From Clostridia bacterium (GTDB lineage: Bacteria > Bacillota_A > Clostridia > Christensenellales > Aristaeellaceae), in contig WRHG01000033.1 of assembly GCA_009783365.1 (NCBI GenBank), positions 1-14,140 of the forward strand: 14,140 bases of DNA. Direction: 5' to 3'. Of this stretch, positions 1 through 6,576 are shown one piece after another (the stretch's first letter is position 1; every line of letters starts with the position of its first letter). The notes under the pieces are model-generated. The model had not been told where the DNA came from. It saw only the letters and a program-made list of their open reading frames with translations, and searched no databases. Both the position numbers and the translations under genes were made by a program.

Positions 1-2
1 AG

Positions 3-500
3 ACCGTGCGGGAGAAATGCGGCTCCTGCGGCGGATCGGGCCGTGTGCGCCGGAAGCGCACCGCCACGGTAAAGATCCCCGCGGGAATCGACAGCGGGCA
101 GACCATCCGCATGAACGACCAGGGCGAGCCCGGTTTGCGGGGCGGGCCCAACGGAGATCTGTACATCCGCGTGAGCGTACGGCCCCATAAGCTGTTTAAG
201 CGCGAGGGTACGAGCCTGCGGCTGGAGATGCCCATCAGCGTGACCCAGGCGGCCTTGGGCGCGGATGTGGAAATACCCACCCTGACCGGCGACGTTAAGT
301 ACCGGATCCCGGAAGGTACCCAGAACGACGCCCAATTCCGCCTTAAGGGCCACGGTATTCAGGAACTGCGGGGCAACGGCAAGGGTGACCTGGTGGTACG
401 CGTACGGGTGGAGGTACCCAGGCGTCTCAATGAAAAGCAAAAGGAGCTTTTGCGTCAGTTGGAGGCCAGCATGACCGGCAAGGAGTACAAGGGCCGGTAG
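3..500 (+). CDS. dnaJ: Chaperone protein DnaJ, C-terminal part (5' end outside window)
   Basis: DnaJ (Hsp40) delivers unfolded clients to DnaK and stimulates its ATPase in the cytoplasm. The frame is open from the window edge. The first visible residues contain the last CxxCxGxG zinc-finger repeat (CGSCGGSG), followed by the C-terminal substrate-binding domain. Typical signatures are the IPAGIDSGQTIRM start of that domain, the GDLYIRVSVRPHKLFKREG segment, and the later FRLKGHGI and GDLVVRVRVEVP stretches. The J-domain, the Gly/Phe linker and the other zinc-finger repeats lie upstream of the window. The gene ends with TAG 29 bases before prmA, the usual clostridial order after hrcA-grpE-dnaK-dnaJ. 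The apparent GTG at position 6 is an internal valine, not a start. Identification is secure; only the truncation by the window limits it. Confidence 0.96.
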   Translation, partial: TVREKCGSCGGSGRVRRKRTATVKIPAGIDSGQTIRMNDQGEPGLRGGPNGDLYIRVSVRPHKLFKREGTSLRLEMPISVTQAALGADVEIPTLTGDVKYRIPEGTQNDAQFRLKGHGIQELRGNGKGDLVVRVRVEVPRRLNEKQKELLRQLEASMTGKEYKGR

Positions 501-529
501 GGCTAGCGCCCCGGCTCTGTTTGATGCGT

Positions 530-1474
530 ATGCGGTGGATCGAGGTTACGGTGCATACCGCCACCCTGGGACAGGATGTGGTGAGTGAGTTGCTCATGAA
601 CGCGGGCGCCGCCGGTACGGAAATCGTGGATAGGGCGGATGTTCCGGATCCCGCACTGGCCGGCGCGAATTGGGAACTGGTTGACGAAGCGCTCCTTGCG
701 GCCATGCCCGAGGATGTGCGGGTCAAGGGCTGGTTTCCGGCCGGCGCCCCCGGAGAGGATATCCTTGCCCGCCTGAGGGAGCGGCTGGATTGTCTTCGGG
801 CGGAGGCTTGCTTCCCTCTGGGCGAACTGAGCCTGGCCGTGCGGGATGTGGCGGACGCGGACTGGGCGGAGACTTGGAAGCGGTATTATCAACCCTTTCG
901 GATTGGCAGCCGCATTGTGGTGAAACCTACATGGGAAATATATGACACAGCGCCGGGGGACCTTTTGATAGAACTGGACCCCGGCATGGCTTTTGGCGCG
1001 GGTACGCACGAGACCACCCGCATGTGCCTGGAGTTGATGGAAACGCATTTGACAAGCGGCATGCGCGTAATGGATGTGGGAACGGGCAGCGGAATTCTGT
1101 CCATCGGAGCCGCGGGGCTGGGCGCGAAGGAAGTGCTGGCCATTGACGTTGACCCGGACGCCGTGAAAGTAGCCAAGGAAAATGTGGCGCTGAATCATGT
1201 TCAGGAACAGGTGCGGGTGGTCGAGGGAAACTTGGCGGAGGGCGAAACGTTTGCCTGCGACCTGGCGGTGACAAATATTGTGGCGGATGCGGTATGCGCG
1301 CTGGCGTATCCGTTGAGGCGGCATTTGCGGCCCGGCGGGGTATGGATTTGTTCCGGCATCATCCGTGAGCGGGAACGGGATGTGCTTGCCGCCGGGTTAG
1401 CGGCCGGTTATCGGAAAACGGAGCGCAGGGCGGACGGCGAGTGGGTGGCGCTTTGTTTTCGCAGGGGGGTATAG
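530..1474 (+). CDS. prmA: Ribosomal protein L11 methyltransferase
   Basis: PrmA uses S-adenosylmethionine to methylate lysines and the N-terminus of ribosomal protein L11. The product is 314 aa from the ATG at 530. An N-terminal L11-recognition domain (about residues 1–100) is followed by a Rossmann methyltransferase domain. That domain has the family signature DPGMAFGAGTHETT (150–163), SAM-binding motif I VMDVGTGSGIL (180–190), acidic post-I strand AIDVDPD (204–210) and the NIVAD motif near 249–253. In-frame TTG 521 and ATG 524 are alternatives. I chose 530 because homologues begin M-x-W-(I/S)-E/Q, matching MRWIEV. No strong Shine-Dalgarno sequence is visible upstream, so the gene may rely on coupling to dnaJ, which ends 29 bases earlier. 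It lies one base before rsmE, so the two are surely cotranscribed. Confidence 0.95.
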   Translation: MRWIEVTVHTATLGQDVVSELLMNAGAAGTEIVDRADVPDPALAGANWELVDEALLAAMPEDVRVKGWFPAGAPGEDILARLRERLDCLRAEACFPLGELSLAVRDVADADWAETWKRYYQPFRIGSRIVVKPTWEIYDTAPGDLLIELDPGMAFGAGTHETTRMCLELMETHLTSGMRVMDVGTGSGILSIGAAGLGAKEVLAIDVDPDAVKVAKENVALNHVQEQVRVVEGNLAEGETFACDLAVTNIVADAVCALAYPLRRHLRPGGVWICSGIIRERERDVLAAGLAAGYRKTERRADGEWVALCFRRGV

Positions 1475-1475
1475 C

Positions 1476-2306
1476 GTGCATTCCTTTTATGTGGAAACGG
1501 AGCCGGTAAGCCCCGGCGGCCAGGTTTGGCTGCCTGCTGCGGAAAGCGCCCATGCGGCGCGGGCGCTTCGTTTGCGGCTGGGGGACGAGGTGCGGCTCTT
1601 GGATGGGCAGGCGCTGTATCGGGCGGTCTTAACCCATGTGGATGAAGGAGCCTGCCGGGCAAGGGTTCTGGAAACGCTGCCCTCCCCGGAAGCCGGAGCC
1701 AGAATTACGCTGTGGCAGGGGGTCCCCAAGGCGGATAAGCTGGAATGGATTGCGCAAAAAGCCACGGAGCTTGGCGTATGGGACATTTGGCCCGTGGAGA
1801 TGGAACGTTCCATAGCGGGGAAAGGTACGATCAAAAAGAGTGAGCGGCTGCGGCGGATCGCCCTGGAAGCGGCCAAGCAGTGCGGGCGGGCTCATGTTCC
1901 TCACATATGGGAAGCCTGCGGATTCGGGGAGGCCCTGGCAAGGCTTGGGACATCGCCGGGGGATTTTGACCTGGTGGTTGTGGCTTGGGAGGAAGCGGAA
2001 GGGCCTCGGCTGAGCGAAGCGGTGGGCCGGGCCTTTCCCCGGGTTACGGTTCCTGCCGGCGCGGAAAACGCCGCCCCTGGCGGCGAATCGTATGCCGGCG
2101 GATTGCCTCCTTCCGGCGGCAAGCCGGGAGGCGTCCCCCGCATCCTGCTGGTGATCGGGCCCGAAGGGGGGCTCGGCCGGGCGGAGTGCGAGGGGCTCCG
2201 AAACCTGGGCGGCATCCCCGTTACCCTGGGGAGGCGGATTCTGCGTTCGGAAACGGCGGGTCCTTGTGCCTTGGCGGTAATTCTTGCCGCCCTGGGCGAA
2301 ATGTAG
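1476..2306 (+). CDS. rsmE: 16S rRNA (uracil-1498-N3)-methyltransferase with an unusual insertion
   Basis: RsmE methylates N3 of U1498 in 16S rRNA of the 30S subunit. It belongs to the SPOUT (trefoil-knot) methyltransferases. The start is GTG one base after the prmA stop, behind a G-rich ribosome site (AGGGGGG). Seen in the protein: an N-terminal PUA-like domain with ARALRLRLGDEVRLLDG (about 29–45); the KADKLEWIAQKATELGV segment (86–102), which matches the family's K-x-(D/E)-K-x-(E/D) region; LVIGPEGG (225–232); and the C-terminal knot LGRRILRSETA with downstream A-L-A. At 276 aa it exceeds the usual roughly 240–250. The excess is a Gly/Pro/Ala-rich stretch at residues 193–222, just before the IGPEGG strand, encoded by inverted-repeat DNA. 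Catalytic-knot motifs on both sides remain intact and in frame, so I expect a functional enzyme. Confidence 0.93.
   Translation: MHSFYVETEPVSPGGQVWLPAAESAHAARALRLRLGDEVRLLDGQALYRAVLTHVDEGACRARVLETLPSPEAGARITLWQGVPKADKLEWIAQKATELGVWDIWPVEMERSIAGKGTIKKSERLRRIALEAAKQCGRAHVPHIWEACGFGEALARLGTSPGDFDLVVVAWEEAEGPRLSEAVGRAFPRVTVPAGAENAAPGGESYAGGLPPSGGKPGGVPRILLVIGPEGGLGRAECEGLRNLGGIPVTLGRRILRSETAGPCALAVILAALGEM
2053..2140 (+). repeat. Inverted-repeat-rich insertion inside rsmE
   Basis: This stretch encodes the extra Gly/Pro-rich residues of RsmE. It contains a perfect 7-bp stem with a 3-base loop (arms 2069–2075 and 2079–2085). It also contains a second hairpin with GCCTCC at 2105–2110 pairing with GGAGGC at 2127–2132, and an inner CGGC/GCCG pair. 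CCGGCGG occurs twice (from 2094 and from 2113). Both strands are free of stops across it. It looks like a small interspersed repeat that inserted without breaking the frame. I see no second copy in this window, so the repeat status is inferred. Confidence 0.5.
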
Positions 2307-2332
2307 ATCGAACGGGAAGGGAAGGCCAAAGA

Positions 2333-3628
2333 GTGACCGTTTGCTTTGTCACCCTGGGCTGTAAGGTGAATCAATACGATACCCAGGCCATGCTGGAGCG
2401 GTTTCTGGCCGGGGGGTACGAGCTTGCGCCTCCCGGTGCCGGGGCGGACGTGTATGTGATCAATACCTGCACCGTAACCGGCGCGGGAGATCAGAAAAGC
2501 ATGAAGATGGTGCGCCGGTGCCGCTCGCGCAATCCCGCCGCGGAGTTGGTGATCGCCGGCTGCCTGGCCCAGCGCATGGGAGAGAAACTGCGGAGCACAG
2601 GCGCACGGCTGATTCTGGGCGCCCAGTACCGGGGGCGGATTGTTGAACTGCTGGAAAAAGCCATCGAGGAAAACACGCAAACCGTGGCGGTGAGCGAGCT
2701 GGAAAGCGCGCCCTATGAGTCCCTGGCTATATGCGGACACCGGGAGCACACCCGCGCCGTGATGAAGATTCAGGAGGGCTGCGATTGCCGCTGCGCCTAT
2801 TGCGTGATCCCCTCCGTCCGGGGCCGGGCCCGCTCCCGTCCCTTGGAGAGCATCCGGGAGGAAGCTGCGGCGCTGGGCGGAGCGGGCTTTCAAGAGTTGG
2901 TGCTCACCGGTATCCATCTGACCAGCTATGGAAAGGATTTGCCGGGCAAGCCCGGCCTTGCGGATGCTGTGAAGGCGGCTTGCGGGCGGCGCGAAATCCG
3001 GCGGATCCGGCTGGGATCCCTGGAACCCGGCGTGATTGACGACGTATTTTTAGAAACCGTGAAAAAACAGCCCGCCTTTTGCCCGCAGTTTCACCTGGCG
3101 CTGCAGAGCGGCAGCGACGGGGTGCTCTCCCGCATGGGGCGGCGTTACGGCACCGCCCGGTTTGAGGCCGCGGTCCGGCAAATCCGAGACGTTTATGAAA
3201 ACGCGGCGATTACCACGGACGTGATGGCGGGCTTTCCCGGGGAAACCGAGGAGGAGTTTCAAGAGACAATCGCTTTTTGCCAAAGTATCGGCTTTGCCAA
3301 AATTCATGTCTTTCCCTTCAGTTCCCGCATTGGAACCCCGGCCGCCGCCATGCCCGGCCCGCTTCCTGAAATCGTGAAGCGGGAGCGTGCCCGCCGTCTG
3401 ATTTGCGTAGGCAAAGACTTGACGGAGGCGTATCGCCGGCGGCAATTGGGCGGCCTGCGGGAGGTGCTTCTGGAGGAACAGCGGCCGGACGGAAGGTGGG
3501 AAGGCTATACGCCCGAATATGTTCATGCCCTGGTGGAGGATGGGGAAACCTGCAGCCGGGGCCGGATCGTGACCCTGCGGGCGGACCGGCTCACCCGGGA
3601 AGGAATTGCAGGGGCTGTTGTGGAATGA
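2333..3628 (+). CDS. mtaB: tRNA (N6-L-threonylcarbamoyladenosine(37)-C2)-methylthiotransferase
   Basis: MtaB adds a methylthio group to C2 of t6A37 in ANN-decoding tRNAs, using radical SAM chemistry. It is 431 aa from GTG 2333, preceded by GGGAAGGGAAGG with a 7-base spacer. Starting here puts the conserved FVTLGCKVNQ(Y) opening at the N-terminus; the frame is open further upstream but overlaps rsmE. Domains: the methylthiotransferase domain with auxiliary-cluster cysteines at about 10, 46 and 77 (TLGCKVNQ, NTCTVT, AGCLAQR); radical SAM CxxxCxxC with Cys 150, 154 and 157 followed by YCVIPSVRGRARSR; the LTGIHLTSYG and RLGSLEP segments; and a C-terminal TRAM region. The K-V-N-Q-Y-(D/E)-(T/S) signature and the position between rsmE and rpsU favour MtaB over MiaB or RimO. 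Confidence 0.95.
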   Translation: MTVCFVTLGCKVNQYDTQAMLERFLAGGYELAPPGAGADVYVINTCTVTGAGDQKSMKMVRRCRSRNPAAELVIAGCLAQRMGEKLRSTGARLILGAQYRGRIVELLEKAIEENTQTVAVSELESAPYESLAICGHREHTRAVMKIQEGCDCRCAYCVIPSVRGRARSRPLESIREEAAALGGAGFQELVLTGIHLTSYGKDLPGKPGLADAVKAACGRREIRRIRLGSLEPGVIDDVFLETVKKQPAFCPQFHLALQSGSDGVLSRMGRRYGTARFEAAVRQIRDVYENAAITTDVMAGFPGETEEEFQETIAFCQSIGFAKIHVFPFSSRIGTPAAAMPGPLPEIVKRERARRLICVGKDLTEAYRRRQLGGLREVLLEEQRPDGRWEGYTPEYVHALVEDGETCSRGRIVTLRADRLTREGIAGAVVE

Positions 3629-3666
3629 AGAATCTCCAATGCCAAAAGCGAAAGTGAGGTTTCCCC

Positions 3667-4011
3667 ATGGATGATTGCCTGTTTTGCAAAATTGCAAAAG
3701 GAGAAATACCTTCCCGGAAAGTGTGCGAGGATGAGGATACATACGCCTTCATGGACATCAACCCCCAGGCCAAAACGCATGTGTTGGTGATCGGCAGGGT
3801 CCACACGGCGGACATAGCCCGTCATGAAGCGTTGACGGATCACCAGCTGGCGGCTTGCCTGAGAACCTGCGCCCGGGCGGCCCGGCAGTTAGGGCTGGAG
3901 GAGACCGGCTTTCGGGTTGTAACCAATTGCGGCCCTCATGCCTGTCAGAGCGTGGGACATATGCATTTTCACGTGCTTGGGGGAGAACAGCTCAGTGGAA
4001 GGATGGGATGA
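3667..4011 (+). CDS. HIT (histidine triad) family protein, HinT-like
   Basis: HIT-family proteins of the HinT branch are small nucleotide-binding hydrolases acting on purine nucleoside phosphoramidates or aminoacyl-adenylates. The protein is 114 aa, the usual length. It shows the N-terminal CLFCKI(A)KGEIPS signature with Cys4 and Cys7, the MDINPQAKTHVLVI strand region, and the catalytic triad H98-M-H100-F-H102-V-L within SVGHMHFHVLGG. ATG 3667 follows AGTGAGG with a 7-base spacer. The gene lies 38 bases after mtaB, as in many Clostridia, and ends the first operon before a gap with a new promoter. The cellular substrate cannot be read from sequence. Identification of the family is firm; the precise role is open. 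Confidence 0.93.
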   Translation: MDDCLFCKIAKGEIPSRKVCEDEDTYAFMDINPQAKTHVLVIGRVHTADIARHEALTDHQLAACLRTCARAARQLGLEETGFRVVTNCGPHACQSVGHMHFHVLGGEQLSGRMG

Positions 4012-4148
4012 CGGCGCCCTGCGGAGAACCGGCGGCTGGCAATTTTTCAGAACACGCCGATATCGGGACCGCCGGCCATAAGCCCGGGCCGTTTGTAAAG
4101 CGGCTGCGGCTGCGTTGTTTCTATACATTCGTCCGATCAAATTCATGG

Positions 4149-4177
4149 TTGACGCGGCTTGACAAACGCGCTATAAT
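4149..4177 (+). promoter_or_regulatory. Sigma-A type promoter for rpsU
   Basis: TTGACG at 4149–4154 and a perfect TATAAT at 4172–4177 are separated by 17 bases. A second TTGACA (4159–4164) lies inside the spacer but is only 7 bases from the -10 element, so it cannot serve that -10. Transcription would start near 4184, giving a leader of about 70 bases before rpsU. Confidence 0.85.
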
Positions 4178-4255
4178 GAATCCAGAATCGCCGATTGTTG
4201 TCTTTGGTATAGCCGGGCGCGACGGATGGCGAGATGAGCGAGGGGAGGGATGACG

Positions 4256-4429
4256 GTGTCCGAGGTAAGAATTCGCGAGAACGAATCCCTGGAAAGCGCT
4301 CTGAAGCGGTTTAAACGGCAATGTGCCCGAACAGGTGTTTTGGCAGAGGCTCGTAAGCGTGAGCATTATGAGAAACCCAGTGTGAAACGCAAAAAGAAAG
4401 CGGAAGCGGCCCGCAAACGCAAGTATTGA
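4256..4429 (+). CDS. rpsU: 30S ribosomal protein S21
   Basis: S21 is a small basic protein of the 30S subunit near the anti-Shine-Dalgarno end of 16S rRNA. The 57-aa product begins (M)[18 protein letters not shown] and ends with [19 protein letters not shown], both highly characteristic of the family. Two starts are possible. ATG 4250 lies only one base after the GGAGG at 4244–4248, too close for initiation. GTG 4256 has the ideal 7-base spacing and gives the MSEVR-type N-terminus, so I chose GTG. The gene has its own consensus promoter and an intrinsic terminator, which allows expression independent of the upstream modification genes. It is too short for default gene-length filters, but there is no doubt about its identity. 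Confidence 0.97.
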   Translation: MSEVRIRENESLESALKRFKRQCARTGVLAEARKREHYEKPSVKRKKKAEAARKRKY

Positions 4430-4443
4430 TTCATGGCGGCCTA

Positions 4444-4479
4444 GGCCTTTTCCCCCAAAGGGAGAGGGCTTTCTTTTTT
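4444..4479 (+). terminator. Intrinsic terminator after rpsU
   Basis: A 10-bp stem including two G·U pairs (4445–4454 with 4460–4469) closes a 5-base loop and runs into a T-rich tract (4470–4479, broken by one C). It lies 15 bases after the rpsU stop and separates rpsU from the next promoter. Confidence 0.9.
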
Positions 4480-4505
4480 ATCTTTTTACCATCTATCATT
4501 TCTTG

Positions 4506-4534
4506 TTGAAAAAGTCGCCGGAGTATGCTATAAT
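4506..4534 (+). promoter_or_regulatory. Extended -10 sigma-A promoter for rho
   Basis: TTGAAA at 4506–4511 and TATAAT at 4529–4534 are 17 bases apart, and TGC just before the -10 makes an extended -10 element. The predicted start near 4541 gives a leader of about 120 bases before rho. The leader holds a small hairpin (AGCCT 4602–4606 with AGGCT 4614–4618) and an unpaired run of six Ts near 4560. I recognise no known riboswitch in it. Autoregulation of rho through its leader is known in E. coli, but nothing here proves it. Confidence 0.85.
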
Positions 4535-4662
4535 ACGGCCAGTCGCTGATCTCCGTTCGTTTTTTCTTGCAGCATAATGCGCTAAAATGTGTGAAAATGT
4601 AAGCCTGTTATAAAGGCTGCGTTACAGTTTACGAACATACCGCGAATCAAGGAGGGTTACCA

Positions 4663-6576
4663 TTGCAGAACGAGGAACTGCAAGCCATGACCGTGGTTCA
4701 ATTACGCAAGCTCGCACGGGAGCGCGGCGTTAAGTTAAGCGCCGGCATCGACAAGGGCGGCATTGTGGAACGCCTGTCCGGCGTCATGCAAGAGGATGAT
4801 GGGGAGTCCCCTTTTGCCGGTATCCATGAAACGGAGCAAGAACAGACGGACCGGCTGCAGGAGGCGCCCCTTTCGGCGGATGTGACGGCGCTGGAGCCTA
4901 ACAAAAGCTACCGGCCCTGGGCGCCCGGGAAAGAGGATGACGATAGCAACGGGGCTTCCTTCCAGCCTACCTACCGGCAAGCTTGGCAAGCCCGCCCGTC
5001 CGCCCCGCGCCAACCGCTGCGCCAGCCAAGCTGGCAGCCCCAGCGGACCGGAGGGACCGCCACCCGTTTTGGGCCTCAGGCCAATTATCAGCAATCGCTG
5101 GAAACCATGCCCTCTCAGCGGGATGCCGCCGATAACCCGGAGCCTTTCAAGCAGGAGGCGGCTGCAAGGCTGGATGGCTATCGCCTGGGGTATCAGGCCG
5201 TGCCGGGGCGCCAGGGGTATAGCCGGCACGATGCCGGGCGGCATGACGGATACCGCCCGTACCCCCGGCCCGACTATGCCAGAGGTTATCAGCAGCCCCC
5301 CCCCTATACGCCGGCCGGTTCCGGCCCGGAGCACTACCATGATTCGCTGTATAAGCCTGTGCGCGACCCGGCTTTCGGAGAGTCCTATGAACCGGGCGCT
5401 CCTCTGCCGAAGCTCCTGCAAACCGTAGAGAGCGTGGAAGCGGGCGGCGTGCTTGAAATCCTTGGCGACGGATACGGCTTCCTGCGGGCGGATTCCCTGC
5501 TGCCCGGCAAGAATGACATCTATGTGTCGGTGGCGCAAATCCGCCGCTACGGCCTGCGTACCGGCGACTTTGTAGAGGGAAGGGCCCGTTCTCAGCACGA
5601 GAGTGATAAGTACGCGGCGCTTTTGTATGTGGAGCGGCTGAACGGCAGCCCTCCGGAGGAAAAAGTTCAGCGCCAGACCTTTGACAGCCTCATTCCTATC
5701 TACCCAAACCGGCGCATCGTGCTGGAGGGGGATCAGGACAACCTGCCTGTCCGTCTGGTGGATTTGATCGCGCCGATTGGTTTTGGGCAGCGGGGCATGA
5801 TTATCGCTCCGCCGGATAGCGGAAGGCTCGTCATGCTGAAAGAAATCGGCCAGGCCATCATACGGAACGACCCTCAGGCGCAGGTGATGATGCTGATGAT
5901 CGACGCGGTTCCCGAGGAGGTAACGGAATTCCGCGAAGGACTGGACGTAGAGGTGTATGCGTCCGCCTTTACCGAGCCGCCGGAGAGCCAGACCCGGGTC
6001 AGTGAGACTATTCTGGAAAACGCCCAGCGGCAGGTGGAGGAAGGCCGCAATATTGTGATTTTGCTGGATAGTTTAACCAAACTCACACGGGTTTATCAGG
6101 CGGCGATCACCCAGGGAGGCCGCGCCTTGACCAACACGGTCACTCCCGCGGCGCTGGTTCGGCCGAAACGGTTTTTCGGCATGGCCCGAAACACCCGGGA
6201 GGGCGGAAGCCTGACCATTATCGCTACCATTTCCATCGATACCGGCTCCCGGGTGGATGATATCATCTTCGAGGAGTTCAAGGGCACTGCCAACATGGAG
6301 CTGCGGTTATGTACCCCGGCCGCAGGGGATCCGGTATTTCCCATGGTGGATTTGCAGCTCAGCGATACCAAGAAGGAAGAAAACCTGTTAACAGACGAGG
6401 AAAAAGAAGGCTTGCGGTCCATACGTATGGTACTGGGCTCCATGACCAACCAAGAGGCGGCCCGGCAGTTGGCGGATATGATGCAAAAGACCAAAAGCAA
6501 CGCCGATTTGTTCAGCAAGCTGAAGGATTGGGTGGCCTTGTTGGAAAAGAGCGGCTACGTTGTGAGGAAAAGCTGA
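4663..6576 (+). CDS. rho: Rho-family transcription termination factor with degenerate ATPase site
   Basis: Canonical Rho is a hexameric RNA helicase that uses ATP to terminate transcription. The start is TTG 4663 behind AAGGAGGG. The 637-aa product exceeds the usual roughly 420 aa. It has a Rho N-terminal helical domain (about 1–40), a long low-complexity insert (about 80–247, 14 Tyr, rich in Pro, Gln, Arg, Gly), a cold-shock-like RNA-binding domain with GYGFLR (270–275), and a RecA-like core. The core keeps ILLDS (Walker B, Asp469), RPKRFFGMARN, EGGSLTIIAT and EEFKGTANMEL. Several catalytic positions differ from E. coli Rho: Walker A PPKAGKT is PPDSGRL (384–389; Lys184 to Arg388, Thr185 to Leu389), Glu211-Arg212 is Ala415-Val416, Arg353 is Pro557 and arginine finger Arg366 is Lys570. 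The Q-loop is also altered (485–492). The family is certain; normal ATP-driven termination is doubtful. Confidence 0.9.
   Translation: MQNEELQAMTVVQLRKLARERGVKLSAGIDKGGIVERLSGVMQEDDGESPFAGIHETEQEQTDRLQEAPLSADVTALEPNKSYRPWAPGKEDDDSNGASFQPTYRQAWQARPSAPRQPLRQPSWQPQRTGGTATRFGPQANYQQSLETMPSQRDAADNPEPFKQEAAARLDGYRLGYQAVPGRQGYSRHDAGRHDGYRPYPRPDYARGYQQPPPYTPAGSGPEHYHDSLYKPVRDPAFGESYEPGAPLPKLLQTVESVEAGGVLEILGDGYGFLRADSLLPGKNDIYVSVAQIRRYGLRTGDFVEGRARSQHESDKYAALLYVERLNGSPPEEKVQRQTFDSLIPIYPNRRIVLEGDQDNLPVRLVDLIAPIGFGQRGMIIAPPDSGRLVMLKEIGQAIIRNDPQAQVMMLMIDAVPEEVTEFREGLDVEVYASAFTEPPESQTRVSETILENAQRQVEEGRNIVILLDSLTKLTRVYQAAITQGGRALTNTVTPAALVRPKRFFGMARNTREGGSLTIIATISIDTGSRVDDIIFEEFKGTANMELRLCTPAAGDPVFPMVDLQLSDTKKEENLLTDEEKEGLRSIRMVLGSMTNQEAARQLADMMQKTKSNADLFSKLKDWVALLEKSGYVVRKS

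Noticed and set aside
1901..2917. Long minus-strand open frame of 338 codons opposite rsmE and mtaB
   Set aside because: It is a GC-rich antisense shadow with Pro/Arg/Ala/His-biased sequence and no recognisable motif, and it lies opposite two certain genes.
4012..4050. Intrinsic terminator for the first operon, before the TTTTT after the HIT gene
   Set aside because: Only 3-bp stem segments with mismatches can be paired before the T-run, too weak to call.
4057..4066. 10-base palindrome CCGATATCGG between the HIT gene and rpsU as an operator or attachment site
   Set aside because: It is short, lies about 80 bases upstream of the rpsU -35 element, and has no partner copy in the window.
4663..6576. 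Rho gene as a decaying pseudogene
   Set aside because: The frame is unbroken over 637 codons, promoter and ribosome site are strong, and non-catalytic motifs are conserved; substitutions are focused on the ATPase site.
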